Assembly (NCBI RefSeq): GCF_943913915.1
Contig: NZ_CALUAA010000005.1
Location: forward strand, 68,160 to 132,159
Length of the DNA: 64,000 nt
DNA from: an uncultured Peptoniphilus sp.
Lineage (GTDB): Bacteria; Bacillota; Clostridia; Tissierellales; Peptoniphilaceae
Direction of reading: 5' to 3'
This document shows, in pieces, positions 7,355 to 15,514 of the stretch; positions within the stretch are counted from its first letter, which is position 1; the number at the start of each line of letters is the position of its first letter. The notes beneath the pieces were generated by a model. The model saw only the letters and a list, made by a program, of their open reading frames with translations, had not been told where the DNA came from and did not search any database. Position numbers and translations under genes: made by a program.

Positions 7355-9326
7355 AAAGCAATTAGCGGTTAATACTCTACGCGCCCTATCCATCGATCAG
7401 ATCGATGCAGCAGGCTCCGGTCACCCGGGATTGCCCCTCGGAGCAGCGCCTATGGCGTGGGCCCTTTGGTCGGGTGCGCTTCAATTCGAAAGAACCGATC
7501 GCAACTGGCCCAATCGAGACCGCTTTATTTTAAGTGCCGGACACGGAAGTGCCTTGCTCTACTCTCTCTTCCATGTATTCGGTCTCGATCTCGAAGCGGA
7601 CGATCTTAAAAACTTCAGACAGTTAAATTCCAAGACCCCGGGACATCCGGAATACGGATACACCGACTGGGTAGAAACGACGACGGGCCCCTTAGGCGCC
7701 GGAATTTCTACAGCCGTAGGCTTCGCCATGGCGGAAACACGCCTCGCCGCTCTTTACAACGAAGAGGGAATGGACCTTATCGATCACCATACCTACGTCC
7801 TCTGCGGCGACGGCGATTTGATGGAAGGGATCAGCAACGAAGCCTCCTCTATCGCCGGTACCCTGGAACTCGGTAAGCTGATCGTGCTATACGACTCCAA
7901 TAATATTACTATCGAAGGGGATACCTCCCTTTCCTTTAAAGAAAGCATTGCCGATCGCTACCGCGCACTGGGGTGGCAAGTGCTTACGGTAGAAGACGGC
8001 ACCGATGTGGACGCCATTTCTAAGGCTATCGAAGAGGCTAAGGCGGAGACGACGAAGCCGACGATTATTGAAGTTAAAACCGTTATCGGTTTCGGTTCAC
8101 CCCTTGCAGGGGATGCCGGCGTTCACGGCTCACCCTTAGGGGAAGAGAAAAACCTGGCGACGAAAGAAGCTTTAGGCTATGATGTGGCACCCTTTACGGT
8201 TTCAGGTGAAGTAAAAGATTATGTAGACGAACTTCTCACAGAAAAGAAGAAAAACTACGACGACTGGAAAGCGATTGAAGACCGCTATAAGGAAACCTAT
8301 CCGGAAAAATATAAAGACTTCATCGCCCACTACGACACGAAGGAGCAAGATCTTTCCTTTATGGACGAAGAAAGCTTCTGGAAACCTGTAGAAAAGAATA
8401 TGGCCACGCGTGCAAGTTCCCATGAAATCCTGCAACGGGTCGCAAAGGGTATGGGCAATTTATTTGGCGGCAGTGCCGACTTGGCACCCTCCAACAAGAG
8501 CGATATGAAAGAAGCCGGTCAATACAGCGTGAAGAATCGTGAAGGAGGCAATATTAATTTCGGCGTGCGGGAACACGCCATGGCCGCCATCGTAAACGGC
8601 ATCTACCTTCACGGCGGATTCCGCTCTTACGGCGCCACCTTCCTCGTCTTCAGCGACTATATGAAACCCCAGATTCGCCTCGCGGCTTTAATGGGTCTCC
8701 CTGTGTCTTATATCCTGACACACGACAGTATAGGTGTCGGCGAAGACGGACCCACGCACCAACCCATCGAGCAGGTAACTATGCTTAGAAGCATTCCCAA
8801 TTCCATTACCTTTCGTCCGGCGGACTCTACGGAAGTGGCGGCGGCCTGGTACACGGCCATGCATTCAGAAGATAAACCTGTCGCTTTGATCCTCACACGT
8901 CAAAGTGTGCCGGAGCTTTCAGGAACTTCCAAAGAGGCCTTAAAAGGCGGTTATATTCTTAAGAAAGAATCGGCAAAACTTGAACTCATTCTCATGGCTA
9001 CGGGGAGTGAAGTCCAATTGGCACTGAAAGCGGCAGAGGCCATCGATACGGATTCCTTCGGCGTTCGCGTGGTGAGCATGCCCTCACAGGAATTATTCGA
9101 AGCTCAATCTGACGACTATAAAGAAGAAGTCTTGCCGAAAGAAATCACGAAGCGCGTAGCTGTTGAGGCAGGTGCGACTATGAGCTGGTATCGCTATGTC
9201 GGTCTCGACGGCATGGTCCTCGGCATCGATACCTTCGGCGCAAGCGGCAATGCAAAAGATGTATTTGAAACCTTCGGATTAACGGAAGAGGGCGTTACCG
9301 AATCGGTAAAAGAATACTTGAATTGA
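7344..9326 (+). CDS. tkt: Transketolase
   Basis: The ATG at 7344 follows AAAGGAGG. The product has 660 residues, full length for a bacterial single-chain transketolase, the thiamine-diphosphate enzyme that moves two-carbon ketol units in the pentose phosphate pathway. Motifs are DAAGSGHPGLPLG (cofactor His loop), GPLGAGISTAVG, GDGDLMEGISNEA (ThDP/metal motif near residue 155), the middle-domain FGVREHAMAAIVNG with the catalytic Glu near residue 405, THDSIGVGEDGPTHQP and the C-terminal RVVSMPSQELF. It overlaps tagA by 11 bases and so may be co-transcribed with wall-polymer genes. Confidence 0.97.
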   Translation: MQNKKQLAVNTLRALSIDQIDAAGSGHPGLPLGAAPMAWALWSGALQFERTDRNWPNRDRFILSAGHGSALLYSLFHVFGLDLEADDLKNFRQLNSKTPGHPEYGYTDWVETTTGPLGAGISTAVGFAMAETRLAALYNEEGMDLIDHHTYVLCGDGDLMEGISNEASSIAGTLELGKLIVLYDSNNITIEGDTSLSFKESIADRYRALGWQVLTVEDGTDVDAISKAIEEAKAETTKPTIIEVKTVIGFGSPLAGDAGVHGSPLGEEKNLATKEALGYDVAPFTVSGEVKDYVDELLTEKKKNYDDWKAIEDRYKETYPEKYKDFIAHYDTKEQDLSFMDEESFWKPVEKNMATRASSHEILQRVAKGMGNLFGGSADLAPSNKSDMKEAGQYSVKNREGGNINFGVREHAMAAIVNGIYLHGGFRSYGATFLVFSDYMKPQIRLAALMGLPVSYILTHDSIGVGEDGPTHQPIEQVTMLRSIPNSITFRPADSTEVAAAWYTAMHSEDKPVALILTRQSVPELSGTSKEALKGGYILKKESAKLELILMATGSEVQLALKAAEAIDTDSFGVRVVSMPSQELFEAQSDDYKEEVLPKEITKRVAVEAGATMSWYRYVGLDGMVLGIDTFGASGNAKDVFETFGLTEEGVTESVKEYLN

Positions 9327-9328
9327 TA

Positions 9329-9673
9329 ATGAAAAAATTGGCTTTGCCGGCGCTGTGTCTTCTTTTGCTCGCAGGGTGCAGCGGGCAAAAGGGCTATAAG
9401 GACGGCGTGTTTCGCGGAGAAGCTACGGGATATTCGAAGAATACGCCTATCGAAGTAGAAGTGAGCATCGTCGGCGGAAATATGGTGGCGGTGGATATTA
9501 TAAGCCACGATGAATCCGTGGAACAGATTCCTCAGGTTCAGGAAGCGTTCGATATCCTGCCCGGCGCCATGATAAAGAAAAATACTACTCAAATCGACAG
9601 TATAGCAGGGGCTACGGAAACTTCGAAGGGCATCGGAAATGCCGTAGAAAACGCGTTGGAACGTGCAAAATAA
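9329..9673 (+). CDS. FMN-binding domain lipoprotein
   Basis: This small lipoprotein has 114 residues. After MKKLALPALCLLLLAGC, a lipobox with Cys as the anchor, comes one FMN_bind domain: DGVFRGEATGYSKNTP, EVEVSIVGGNMVAVDI and SIAGATETSKGI. GATETS matches the [ST]GA[TS]x[TS] flavinylation site of RnfG/NqrC-type domains, where ApbE links FMN to the Thr. It probably passes electrons at the outer membrane face. The ATG lies three bases after the transketolase stop without a clear ribosome site, so translation is probably coupled; a TTG at 9323 is the alternative. No ApbE or Rnf genes are in the window. Confidence 0.85.
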   Translation: MKKLALPALCLLLLAGCSGQKGYKDGVFRGEATGYSKNTPIEVEVSIVGGNMVAVDIISHDESVEQIPQVQEAFDILPGAMIKKNTTQIDSIAGATETSKGIGNAVENALERAK

Positions 9674-9695
9674 AAAGCCCACCTATGAGGTGAGC
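9672..9695 (-). terminator. Terminator for the minus-strand ABC importer operon
   Basis: An 8-bp stem with one mismatch (9677-9684 with 9688-9695) has an A run on its plus-strand left side, read as five U on the minus strand. It lies back to back with the plus-strand terminator next to it. Confidence 0.7.
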
Positions 9696-9702
9696 TTCAG
9701 AG

Positions 9703-9730
9703 TAACCTCCGGAAACGGAGGTTATTTTTT
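9703..9730 (+). terminator. Terminator after the FMN-binding lipoprotein gene
   Basis: The stem TAACCTCCG/CGGAGGTTA (9703-9711 with 9716-9724) has a GAAA tetraloop and is followed by six T. Confidence 0.9.
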
Positions 9731-10673
9731 ATGCGATTTTTGAACGACGTAAAATTGTGACGCCCACGGATTCACCGATAGAATAATCGACTGTATTGCC
9801 GATGACTTTCACGTTCAGTTCTCGGCCTTTGTAGTCGAGAAGCATATCCTTCGTATCGCCTAAAAATGCGACGGTCTTGATTTTAGCGTCTTCGCCGTCT
9901 TTATCAATGGCGATGTCTTCCGGACGAATGAGGTAGAGCTCTCCGTCTTCTTCGATAAAATTGCTCTCCCCGAGAAAGCTTGCCACATAGCGATTCTTCG
10001 GATGGAGGTACACTTCCGTCGGTGTGCCGATCTGAACGATTTCACCCTTGTCCATGACAATGATCTTATCTGACATATAGAGAGCCTCTTCCTGATCGTG
10101 GGTGACGAAGAGCATGGAGAGCTGGTATTTTTCCTGAAGGGATTTAATTTCTTCCCGCATATCTACGCGGAGCTTCGCATCTAAATTGGAGAGAGGTTCG
10201 TCGAGAAGAAGCATTTTGGGATTAGTGGCGAGGCCTCTAGCCAGAGCCACGCGCTGCTGTTGTCCCCCTGAAAGTTGGGTAATGGGTTTCTCGGCGTGTT
10301 CTTTAAGGTCTACCATGCTCAAATAATCCATGGCCATTTCTCGCGCCTTTTTCCCCTTAATCTTGCGGAAATATTTAATCCCGTACATTACATTGTCGAT
10401 GACATTGTAGTTGGAAAAGAGCGCGTAGTTTTGGAACACCGTAGAGAATGGTCGATCCTCTGGATATAAGTGTTCAACATTATCTCCATTTAATAGAATT
10501 TCGCCGGAGTCCTGGCGAATAAAGCCGCCGATTAAGTTCAATATGGTGGTTTTCCCGCAGCCAGAAGGGCCGAGGATGGTGACGAACTCCCCCTCCTCGA
10601 TGGAGAAGTTAATATCTTTTACGCCATTGTCGTTATCAAATAATTTCTGTATATTTTTTACTTCGAAAAACAT
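9729..10673 (-). CDS. ABC importer ATPase, iron/thiamine/aminoethylphosphonate type
   Basis: The 314-residue ATPase has Walker A GPSGCGKTT (about residue 35), a Q-loop in FQNYALFSNYNV, signature LSGGQQQRVALARGL, Walker B LLLDEPLSNLDAKL and the VTHDQEEAL H-loop. A TOBE-like tail begins near residue 235 (ESNFIEEDGELYLIRPEDI). It is shorter than the ~350 residues usual for FbpC/PotA proteins, with one abbreviated TOBE region. It is the last gene of a minus-strand set: PHP protein, binding protein, permease, ATPase, with 10 bases between permease and ATPase. Substrate cannot be set from the ATPase. Confidence 0.9.
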   Translation of the reverse strand: MFFEVKNIQKLFDNDNGVKDINFSIEEGEFVTILGPSGCGKTTILNLIGGFIRQDSGEILLNGDNVEHLYPEDRPFSTVFQNYALFSNYNVIDNVMYGIKYFRKIKGKKAREMAMDYLSMVDLKEHAEKPITQLSGGQQQRVALARGLATNPKMLLLDEPLSNLDAKLRVDMREEIKSLQEKYQLSMLFVTHDQEEALYMSDKIIVMDKGEIVQIGTPTEVYLHPKNRYVASFLGESNFIEEDGELYLIRPEDIAIDKDGEDAKIKTVAFLGDTKDMLLDYKGRELNVKVIGNTVDYSIGESVGVTILRRSKIA

Positions 10674-10683
10674 AGTCCCTCCT

Positions 10684-12333
10684 TTATTGACCCTTCACTT
10701 TGTCCAGTCGTCTGAAAAGTAGCGTCATGGAAATATTTACCGTCGCCGTCGCCAAGATAATGAGAATGGCGAGAATGGAGCCGACTGAATTTCCGCCCCC
10801 CTTAATCTGTCTGAACATTTCCGTACTGGCCAAAAGTTTACCCGGAGAGACGAGAAACATAATGGAACCGAAGGCGGTCATGGACGAGGTGAAGATCTGG
10901 GCGAAGCTCGATGCAAAAATAGGTGCCGACATTGGGAGGATGATGGTGCGAAGCACGGTAAAGCGGCTTGCCCCCAGATCCTTTGCGGCAGATTCTATTT
11001 TCTGATCGATCTTGACGTACACGGCATTGGCCGTCTTATTGGAGATGGAAATCTGGCGGAATGCCAGGTTCAAAATAACGATGGCCGCTGTCCCTGTAAT
11101 GGCGATGGGGGGCTTGTTAAAGGCGACGAGATACCCCAAGCCGAAGAAAGTACCGGGAATAATATAGGGGAGAGAGGCGATAAACTCCAATGGTTTTAAT
11201 CGCTTTTTAGCCCGGTAAATATAGTAACTTAAGGAAGTTCCTATGATGACGGCGATGCTGGAGGCGATAAATGAAAAGACTAGACTTCGCTTAAATGCTT
11301 TGATAGATAACCCTTCTAACTTCGAAAAGTTATTTAATGTAAAAGTTAGAGATCCGGTCGCCTGGTTTGTAAATGCAGAGACAACAATAGTAGCATATTT
11401 TGCCAGATTAAATAAAATAAATAGAAAGGTGAAGACGCTCAGGATGACTTTTAAGAGCTTAGGCACTGTAGGAAGATAATCCCGCCCGCTGGCTGATTTG
11501 GCACTGCTTTCGTCAAACTGTCGCATAGACTTCATGTAAAAATAAAAGGCAAAAATACTCGGGATAACCATGACCGTACTCATGGCGGCCCCTCGATTTA
11601 AATCTCCCGTGGCCATTACCGCTTTGTAACTTTCGGTAGCCAGCGTTTGGAAGCGGCCGCCGATAATGATCGGCGTGGAAAAATCCGCCAGGTTCATGGT
11701 GAAAAAGAGAAACAAAATGGATAAAAAGCCGGGAAGGGTGGAAGGAAGTATCACATTTTTAATCGTCGCCATGGCTCCTGCGCCTAAATCCAAAGAGGCG
11801 GCAAGTTCGTCCCCTTCGATGGCTTTAAAGCTATTGTTGAGCATCATAATACCTAAAGATAATTGACTTAGCACTTGAATAATTAATATACCTTGCCAAC
11901 CGTAAATATCCCACTCCATTTGAAGGAGGCCGTGGCTGATCAGGCCGCGGCGTCCGAGGAGTACAATCATGGCAATGGAAGTTACAAAGGGCGGGGAGAT
12001 AATCGTTACAAGAAGCACCTTGTCCATCACCTTGCGCACCCAATCTTTTGAAAGATATAGATTGAGGGCGATCAGGTAGGCGAAAATTGCAGCGATAATT
12101 GACGAAGCAAAGGCGAGAAGAATACTTTGAGTGGTTATTTCTAACATATCCGTATTGATAAGCTCGCGGTAAAACTGCGTCGTGAAGGCTCCGTCTAACT
12201 GTAAGCTTCTTAAGATGACGCTTACCACGGGAAAGAGGATAAAGATCAGTATGGCCAGAGAAAGTAAAAAGATGAAGCCGTTATCTCCCAAAAATGACAG
12301 AAAGGATTGAGTTGAATTTAATTTTTTTCTCAT
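10684..12333 (-). CDS. ABC importer permease, fused two-half FbpB type
   Basis: ATG 12333 is preferred because GAGG lies six bases upstream; a longer frame from 12369 would start inside an 11-bp hairpin. The 549-residue product holds two permease domains in one chain, about twelve membrane segments, each half with an EAA-type loop: LAASLDLGAGAMATIKNVILP in the first and ESAAKDLGASRFTVLRTIILP in the second. This double layout is typical of iron(III), thiamine and 2-aminoethylphosphonate importers (FbpB, ThiP, PhnV-like). It pairs with the ATPase and binding protein beside it. The hairpin between binding protein and permease probably lowers permease output. Confidence 0.9.
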   Translation of the reverse strand: MRKKLNSTQSFLSFLGDNGFIFLLSLAILIFILFPVVSVILRSLQLDGAFTTQFYRELINTDMLEITTQSILLAFASSIIAAIFAYLIALNLYLSKDWVRKVMDKVLLVTIISPPFVTSIAMIVLLGRRGLISHGLLQMEWDIYGWQGILIIQVLSQLSLGIMMLNNSFKAIEGDELAASLDLGAGAMATIKNVILPSTLPGFLSILFLFFTMNLADFSTPIIIGGRFQTLATESYKAVMATGDLNRGAAMSTVMVIPSIFAFYFYMKSMRQFDESSAKSASGRDYLPTVPKLLKVILSVFTFLFILFNLAKYATIVVSAFTNQATGSLTFTLNNFSKLEGLSIKAFKRSLVFSFIASSIAVIIGTSLSYYIYRAKKRLKPLEFIASLPYIIPGTFFGLGYLVAFNKPPIAITGTAAIVILNLAFRQISISNKTANAVYVKIDQKIESAAKDLGASRFTVLRTIILPMSAPIFASSFAQIFTSSMTAFGSIMFLVSPGKLLASTEMFRQIKGGGNSVGSILAILIILATATVNISMTLLFRRLDKVKGQ

Positions 12334-12343
12334 AGATAACCTC

Positions 12344-12369
12344 ATGCCCATAGCGAAAGCTATGGGCAT
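12344..12369 (-). terminator. Intra-operon hairpin between binding-protein and permease genes
   Basis: A perfect 11-bp stem (12344-12354 with 12359-12369) closes a four-base loop and lacks a U run. Such hairpins after binding-protein genes commonly stabilise the upstream mRNA or partly stop transcription, so more binding protein than permease is made. Confidence 0.7.
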
Positions 12370-12380
12370 TAAGAATGTTT

Positions 12381-13442
12381 TTATTTAGTTTCTTCTTTTA
12401 CGGGTGCTTTTGCGCCGGCAATTTCTAAGAATTTAGCCAAAACCTTGTCGCGATTTTCGGCCATCTTGTTCATATCTACCGGTGGGAATTTTTTCTTGTC
12501 GAGATGTTTCATATTGTCGGGCATACTTACATCGTCGCGAGGCATAATGCGCGCTTCTGCAGTTTGTAATGCCTCTCCACCTTCTTTCGAGGTGAAGTAG
12601 TCGGCAAAGACTTGTGCTGCTTCTTTTTGTTCGGAGGATTCAAAGATAGCAACGGGAGAGGGGATCCAGGGGAAGAGATCTTTCGCTTCGATAATAGTTA
12701 CCGGATATTCGTTGACTAGATCATAGTCGCCGCCGCCGATAGGTGTAAAGCCAATTGGGAATTCACCTGCACAAACTTTTTTAGCCGGTTCGCCGCCGCC
12801 TTCTGTGTAGTACGCTACGTTTTCGTTTAAGCGCTCAAGGAAATCGTAGGTATATTCTTCGCCCTTGTTTTGGTACATGGTTTCGAGAAGAGAATATGCC
12901 GTGCCGGAGATGGCCGGATTGGCGAAGATGATTTCATCTTTATACTTGGGATCGGTTAAATCTTCCCAGGTTTTGGGAGCTTCCAAACCCTTTTCTTCGA
13001 GTACTTTGTTGTTGACGATAATGCCTGCCGCTTGGAAAGAAACAGCTGTCCAATATCCTTCGGGATCTTTGTACATTTCGTCGATATCTTTTGCGCCCTT
13101 GGGCTCATATTTATATAGATAGCCCTTGTCTTTTGCAGCAACATAGGCATCGGCACCGCCACCGAGCCATACGTCTGCATCAATTTTTCCATTTTCAGCA
13201 TTTAACTGAGCTAATGCCGCACCAGTGGACATGGGGGTGTATTCTACCTTGATGCCCGTTTCTTCAGTGAATTTTTCAAAAGCCGGTTCGATATCGCCAT
13301 AGCTTATAAGTGCCTTCAGTGTTACGCCTTCAAATTTTTTGTCTCCTTCCGCACTGTTCGCGCCATTGCTGTTTCCTCCGCCGCAGGCGACGAGGGTAAG
13401 CATCATGAGAAGAGAAAATGCTGCAAGTAGTTTCTTTTTCAT
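12381..13442 (-). CDS. ABC importer substrate-binding lipoprotein
   Basis: ATG 13442 follows AGGAGGAATT; a longer frame to 13496 runs into the PHP gene. The 353-residue protein has a lipoprotein signal (KKKLLAAFSLLMMLTLVAC) and a periplasmic-binding fold of the FbpA/ThiB/PhnS group: LIVNNKVLE-type strand (GIIVNNKVLEEKGLEAP), KTWEDLTDPKYKDEIIFANP, GTAYSLLETMYQ, PSPVAIF and FADYFTSKEGGEALQ. Iron, thiamine and aminoethylphosphonate remain possible. NVAYYTEGG contains a Tyr pair but I cannot align it confidently to the iron-binding tyrosines of FbpA. Its ribosome site contains the stop codon of the upstream PHP gene, so the two are coupled. Confidence 0.88.
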   Translation of the reverse strand: MKKKLLAAFSLLMMLTLVACGGGNSNGANSAEGDKKFEGVTLKALISYGDIEPAFEKFTEETGIKVEYTPMSTGAALAQLNAENGKIDADVWLGGGADAYVAAKDKGYLYKYEPKGAKDIDEMYKDPEGYWTAVSFQAAGIIVNNKVLEEKGLEAPKTWEDLTDPKYKDEIIFANPAISGTAYSLLETMYQNKGEEYTYDFLERLNENVAYYTEGGGEPAKKVCAGEFPIGFTPIGGGDYDLVNEYPVTIIEAKDLFPWIPSPVAIFESSEQKEAAQVFADYFTSKEGGEALQTAEARIMPRDDVSMPDNMKHLDKKKFPPVDMNKMAENRDKVLAKFLEIAGAKAPVKEETK

Positions 13443-13450
13443 AATTCCTC

Positions 13451-14071
13451 CTAAAATTGAAATTTCTTGTATCCACTTAAGATGACAGGATAGCATGTAC
13501 AGTTTTTTACAGCATACACGAGATCGTCTACCGTCTTGCAGTCGTAGTCTACAAAAGTGGCGTAGCGTCCTAAGGCAATGAGATTATGGCAATCGCTTGC
13601 GCCGATACATTTAACGCCTATTTTTTCGGCGTATTCCCTCGCTTTTTGATTTGCGTGGGGAGAGGTACTCCCGTTTAACACCTCCACGCCGTCAAGACCT
13701 TTGACTGTTAAGAGCTTTTTTCCGAGACCCCTACTGTTAGAGCGAAAGGGATGGGCGGCAATGGTGATGCCGCCGTGCTCCTTCACCCAATCGATAAACC
13801 ATTGAGCGCTTCCGTGGCGCTTCGGGGGAAGTGAGGGGATGCCAAATGCCAGAATATCTCCTTCCAATGAAAGGTATTCGATCCCTACAAAAATGGGAAA
13901 ATCCATAGCCTCCGAAATCTCTTTCGCATATTCCGTAAGGCCGAATTCATCGTGATCGGTAATGCAAATGCCGTCGAGACCGACGCGCTTCGCCTCCTCC
14001 ACCATTTCAATTAAATTCATTCTACTGTCGCTAGAAAAGGTACGCTCGTGCATGTGAAAATCTATGATCAT
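13451..14071 (-). CDS. PHP-domain metal-dependent phosphoesterase
   Basis: ATG 14071 follows AGGAG. The 206-residue protein is a lone PHP domain: the first metal motif DFHMHERTFSSDS, then GLDGICITDHDEFG, FVGIEYLS, the third motif TIAAHPFRSNSRG, EVLNGS and the last motif GASDCHN. These supply the His/Asp/Glu set for a trinuclear metal site. PHP enzymes of this size (TrpH/YciV type) hydrolyse phosphate mono- or diesters. It is the first gene of a transcript that continues into the ABC importer: its TAG stop sits in the binding protein's ribosome site. This suggests, as inference, that the imported compound carries a phosphate or phosphonate group. Confidence 0.85.
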   Translation of the reverse strand: MIIDFHMHERTFSSDSRMNLIEMVEEAKRVGLDGICITDHDEFGLTEYAKEISEAMDFPIFVGIEYLSLEGDILAFGIPSLPPKRHGSAQWFIDWVKEHGGITIAAHPFRSNSRGLGKKLLTVKGLDGVEVLNGSTSPHANQKAREYAEKIGVKCIGASDCHNLIALGRYATFVDYDCKTVDDLVYAVKNCTCYPVILSGYKKFQF

Positions 14072-14098
14072 ACTGTCTCCTATTGTAGATGTAATACT

Positions 14099-14127
14099 AT
14101 TGTAATTCATTGGTAAGATATAAGCAA
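14099..14127 (-). promoter_or_regulatory. Promoter for the PHP-ABC importer operon
   Basis: On the minus strand TTGCTT (14127-14122) and TACAAT (14104-14099) are separated by 17 bases, about 28 bases before the PHP start codon. Confidence 0.65.
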
Positions 14128-14166
14128 TCTATATAAAGTACTTTGACGCACGAAGAAATAAATAAA

Positions 14167-14565
14167 CTATTTATTTTTACCGTCAAGCATGTCCTTTAAA
14201 ATGGCAATGCTGTCCGCTACGCATTTCGGGCAGTTCTCGGCGATGGCGCCGCTTTCAAAAGCTTTTTCCAATTCGCCGGGCTTTGAGAAATCGTACCCTA
14301 GGATCTCTTTGCATTGAGTGGAGCCGTGTTTATCCTTAAATGCTTCGTCGAAAGCAGCCACTTTTTCCGCCAACAGAGCCTTGTCCTCTCCGTACTTCAG
14401 CCCGAGTACCATGGTGGCGGCATTGACGCAGCCGCAGGTTTCTCCCCTGTATCTTCCGCCGCCGAAGGGAGCGGCCATGCGATCGGTGGTATTTTTGTCG
14501 AGACCGAAGTCTTTTCCGAAGGCTCCCAGCACTTTTTGGGCGCAGTTTTTCTCTTTAGATGTCAT
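14167..14565 (-). CDS. C_GCAxxG_C_C-family redox-type protein
   Basis: ATG 14565 follows GGAGGCTTCCCC. The 132-residue cytoplasmic protein carries the family cysteines: NCAQKVLGAFG near the start, MAAPFGGGRYRGETCGCVNAA in the middle (the GCAxxG-type segment reads TCGCVNAATMVLG), STQCKEILGYDF, and CPKCVADS near the C-terminus. The spacing implies redox or metal chemistry, but function is unproven across the family. It is the last gene of a minus-strand cluster and overlaps the Fe-S protein gene by 11 bases. Confidence 0.82.
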   Translation of the reverse strand: MTSKEKNCAQKVLGAFGKDFGLDKNTTDRMAAPFGGGRYRGETCGCVNAATMVLGLKYGEDKALLAEKVAAFDEAFKDKHGSTQCKEILGYDFSKPGELEKAFESGAIAENCPKCVADSIAILKDMLDGKNK

Positions 14566-15499
14566 GGGGAAGCCTCCTGAATGCCAAAACATTTTTCATG
14601 TAAGATGTGGACGGGGATTCGTTCACGCCTAAAAAAACGGAGAGGATGTTCACGGTATGATCCATTCCGTAATGTTGAAAGGCGATGGAGCAGCTGGCGC
14701 AGTAAGTCCAGATTTCGCCGTAAGTCTCGTGAAGAGACTTGAACTTTTCCTTCACCTCTTCCGCCACTTCCGGCGTGTGTTTTCCGCCGCCGCCCAGTCC
14801 GCAGCAGTGGATCCTATTGTATTCCTTATGATAGCTCTTTAAATAGGGTTCGATATATTTAAAGTACTCCAGGTGCTCACGATCGCCGCAGGGAATATAG
14901 AGAGGAATGTTTTCCTCGGGAAGTTCCTCTAAAAGTCCTCGCTCATCTAAGTATTCAAAGATAGAGATAACTTCGATCTCGCTTCGCCCTTTCAGCATAT
15001 TGTAGCAATTGGGGCAGCAGCAGATGAGGCGCTCGATGCCTCGGTCCTTTACGTGATCGAAGATAGAATCGTTCGAAAGTTTATATCCCGTTTGAGCCAC
15101 CGGCTTTTTGCAACAATCTACGGAAAAATCAATTCCGTCTTCTCTGCAGATCTTGATGAGTTTTTTGCAGGTTTCCGGAAACTGTCCCGGATAATTGCAA
15201 CCGAGATAGAGCAGACTTTTCGTGTTTTTCTTTTGCACATTGCGCAGTAGATAGGGAGTTTTCTGAAGGCGAACCTTAAAACTGGGAAGGGGTTCGTTTT
15301 TTCTGTGCTCCATGGCGATGCCTTTGCCTGAAATATCTTTCGGACAGGCACGCTTGCAATTATCGCAGAGGTAACATTCCCCTTTAAGCTCGGGCCGTGT
15401 GGCGAACTCGGAGAGGTCCATGTCGTAGTGTGCTAAAAACGGGCAGACTCGCTTACATTTTCCGCAGTGAATGCAGGAATCCAATGCGTATGAGATCAT
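14555..15499 (-). CDS. Fe-S protein with two 4Fe-4S motifs and CCG domains (HdrB/GlpC-like)
   Basis: The ATG follows GGAAAGGAGC. The 314-residue protein starts with two ferredoxin motifs: CIHCGKCKRVCPF (residues 9-21) and CYLCDNCKRACPK (around 42-54). Two cysteine-rich CCG-like blocks follow: LGCNYPGQFP with DCCKKPV and CCCPNCYNML, then PCGDREH with HCCGLGGGGKH and TYCASCSIAFQHYG. This is the arrangement of GlpC, GlcF and the HdrB/HdrD heterodisulfide reductase family, which handle electron transfer to quinones or disulfides. No partner flavoprotein is adjacent. Its neighbours suggest thiol or chalcogen redox work. Confidence 0.85.
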   Translation of the reverse strand: MISYALDSCIHCGKCKRVCPFLAHYDMDLSEFATRPELKGECYLCDNCKRACPKDISGKGIAMEHRKNEPLPSFKVRLQKTPYLLRNVQKKNTKSLLYLGCNYPGQFPETCKKLIKICREDGIDFSVDCCKKPVAQTGYKLSNDSIFDHVKDRGIERLICCCPNCYNMLKGRSEIEVISIFEYLDERGLLEELPEENIPLYIPCGDREHLEYFKYIEPYLKSYHKEYNRIHCCGLGGGGKHTPEVAEEVKEKFKSLHETYGEIWTYCASCSIAFQHYGMDHTVNILSVFLGVNESPSTSYMKNVLAFRRLPHDI

Positions 15500-15514
15500 C
15501 GTAAGCTCCTTTCC

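Noticed and set aside
12334..12369. Permease start at 12369
   Set aside because: It begins inside a hairpin and has no ribosome site; ATG 12333 has GAGG at correct spacing.
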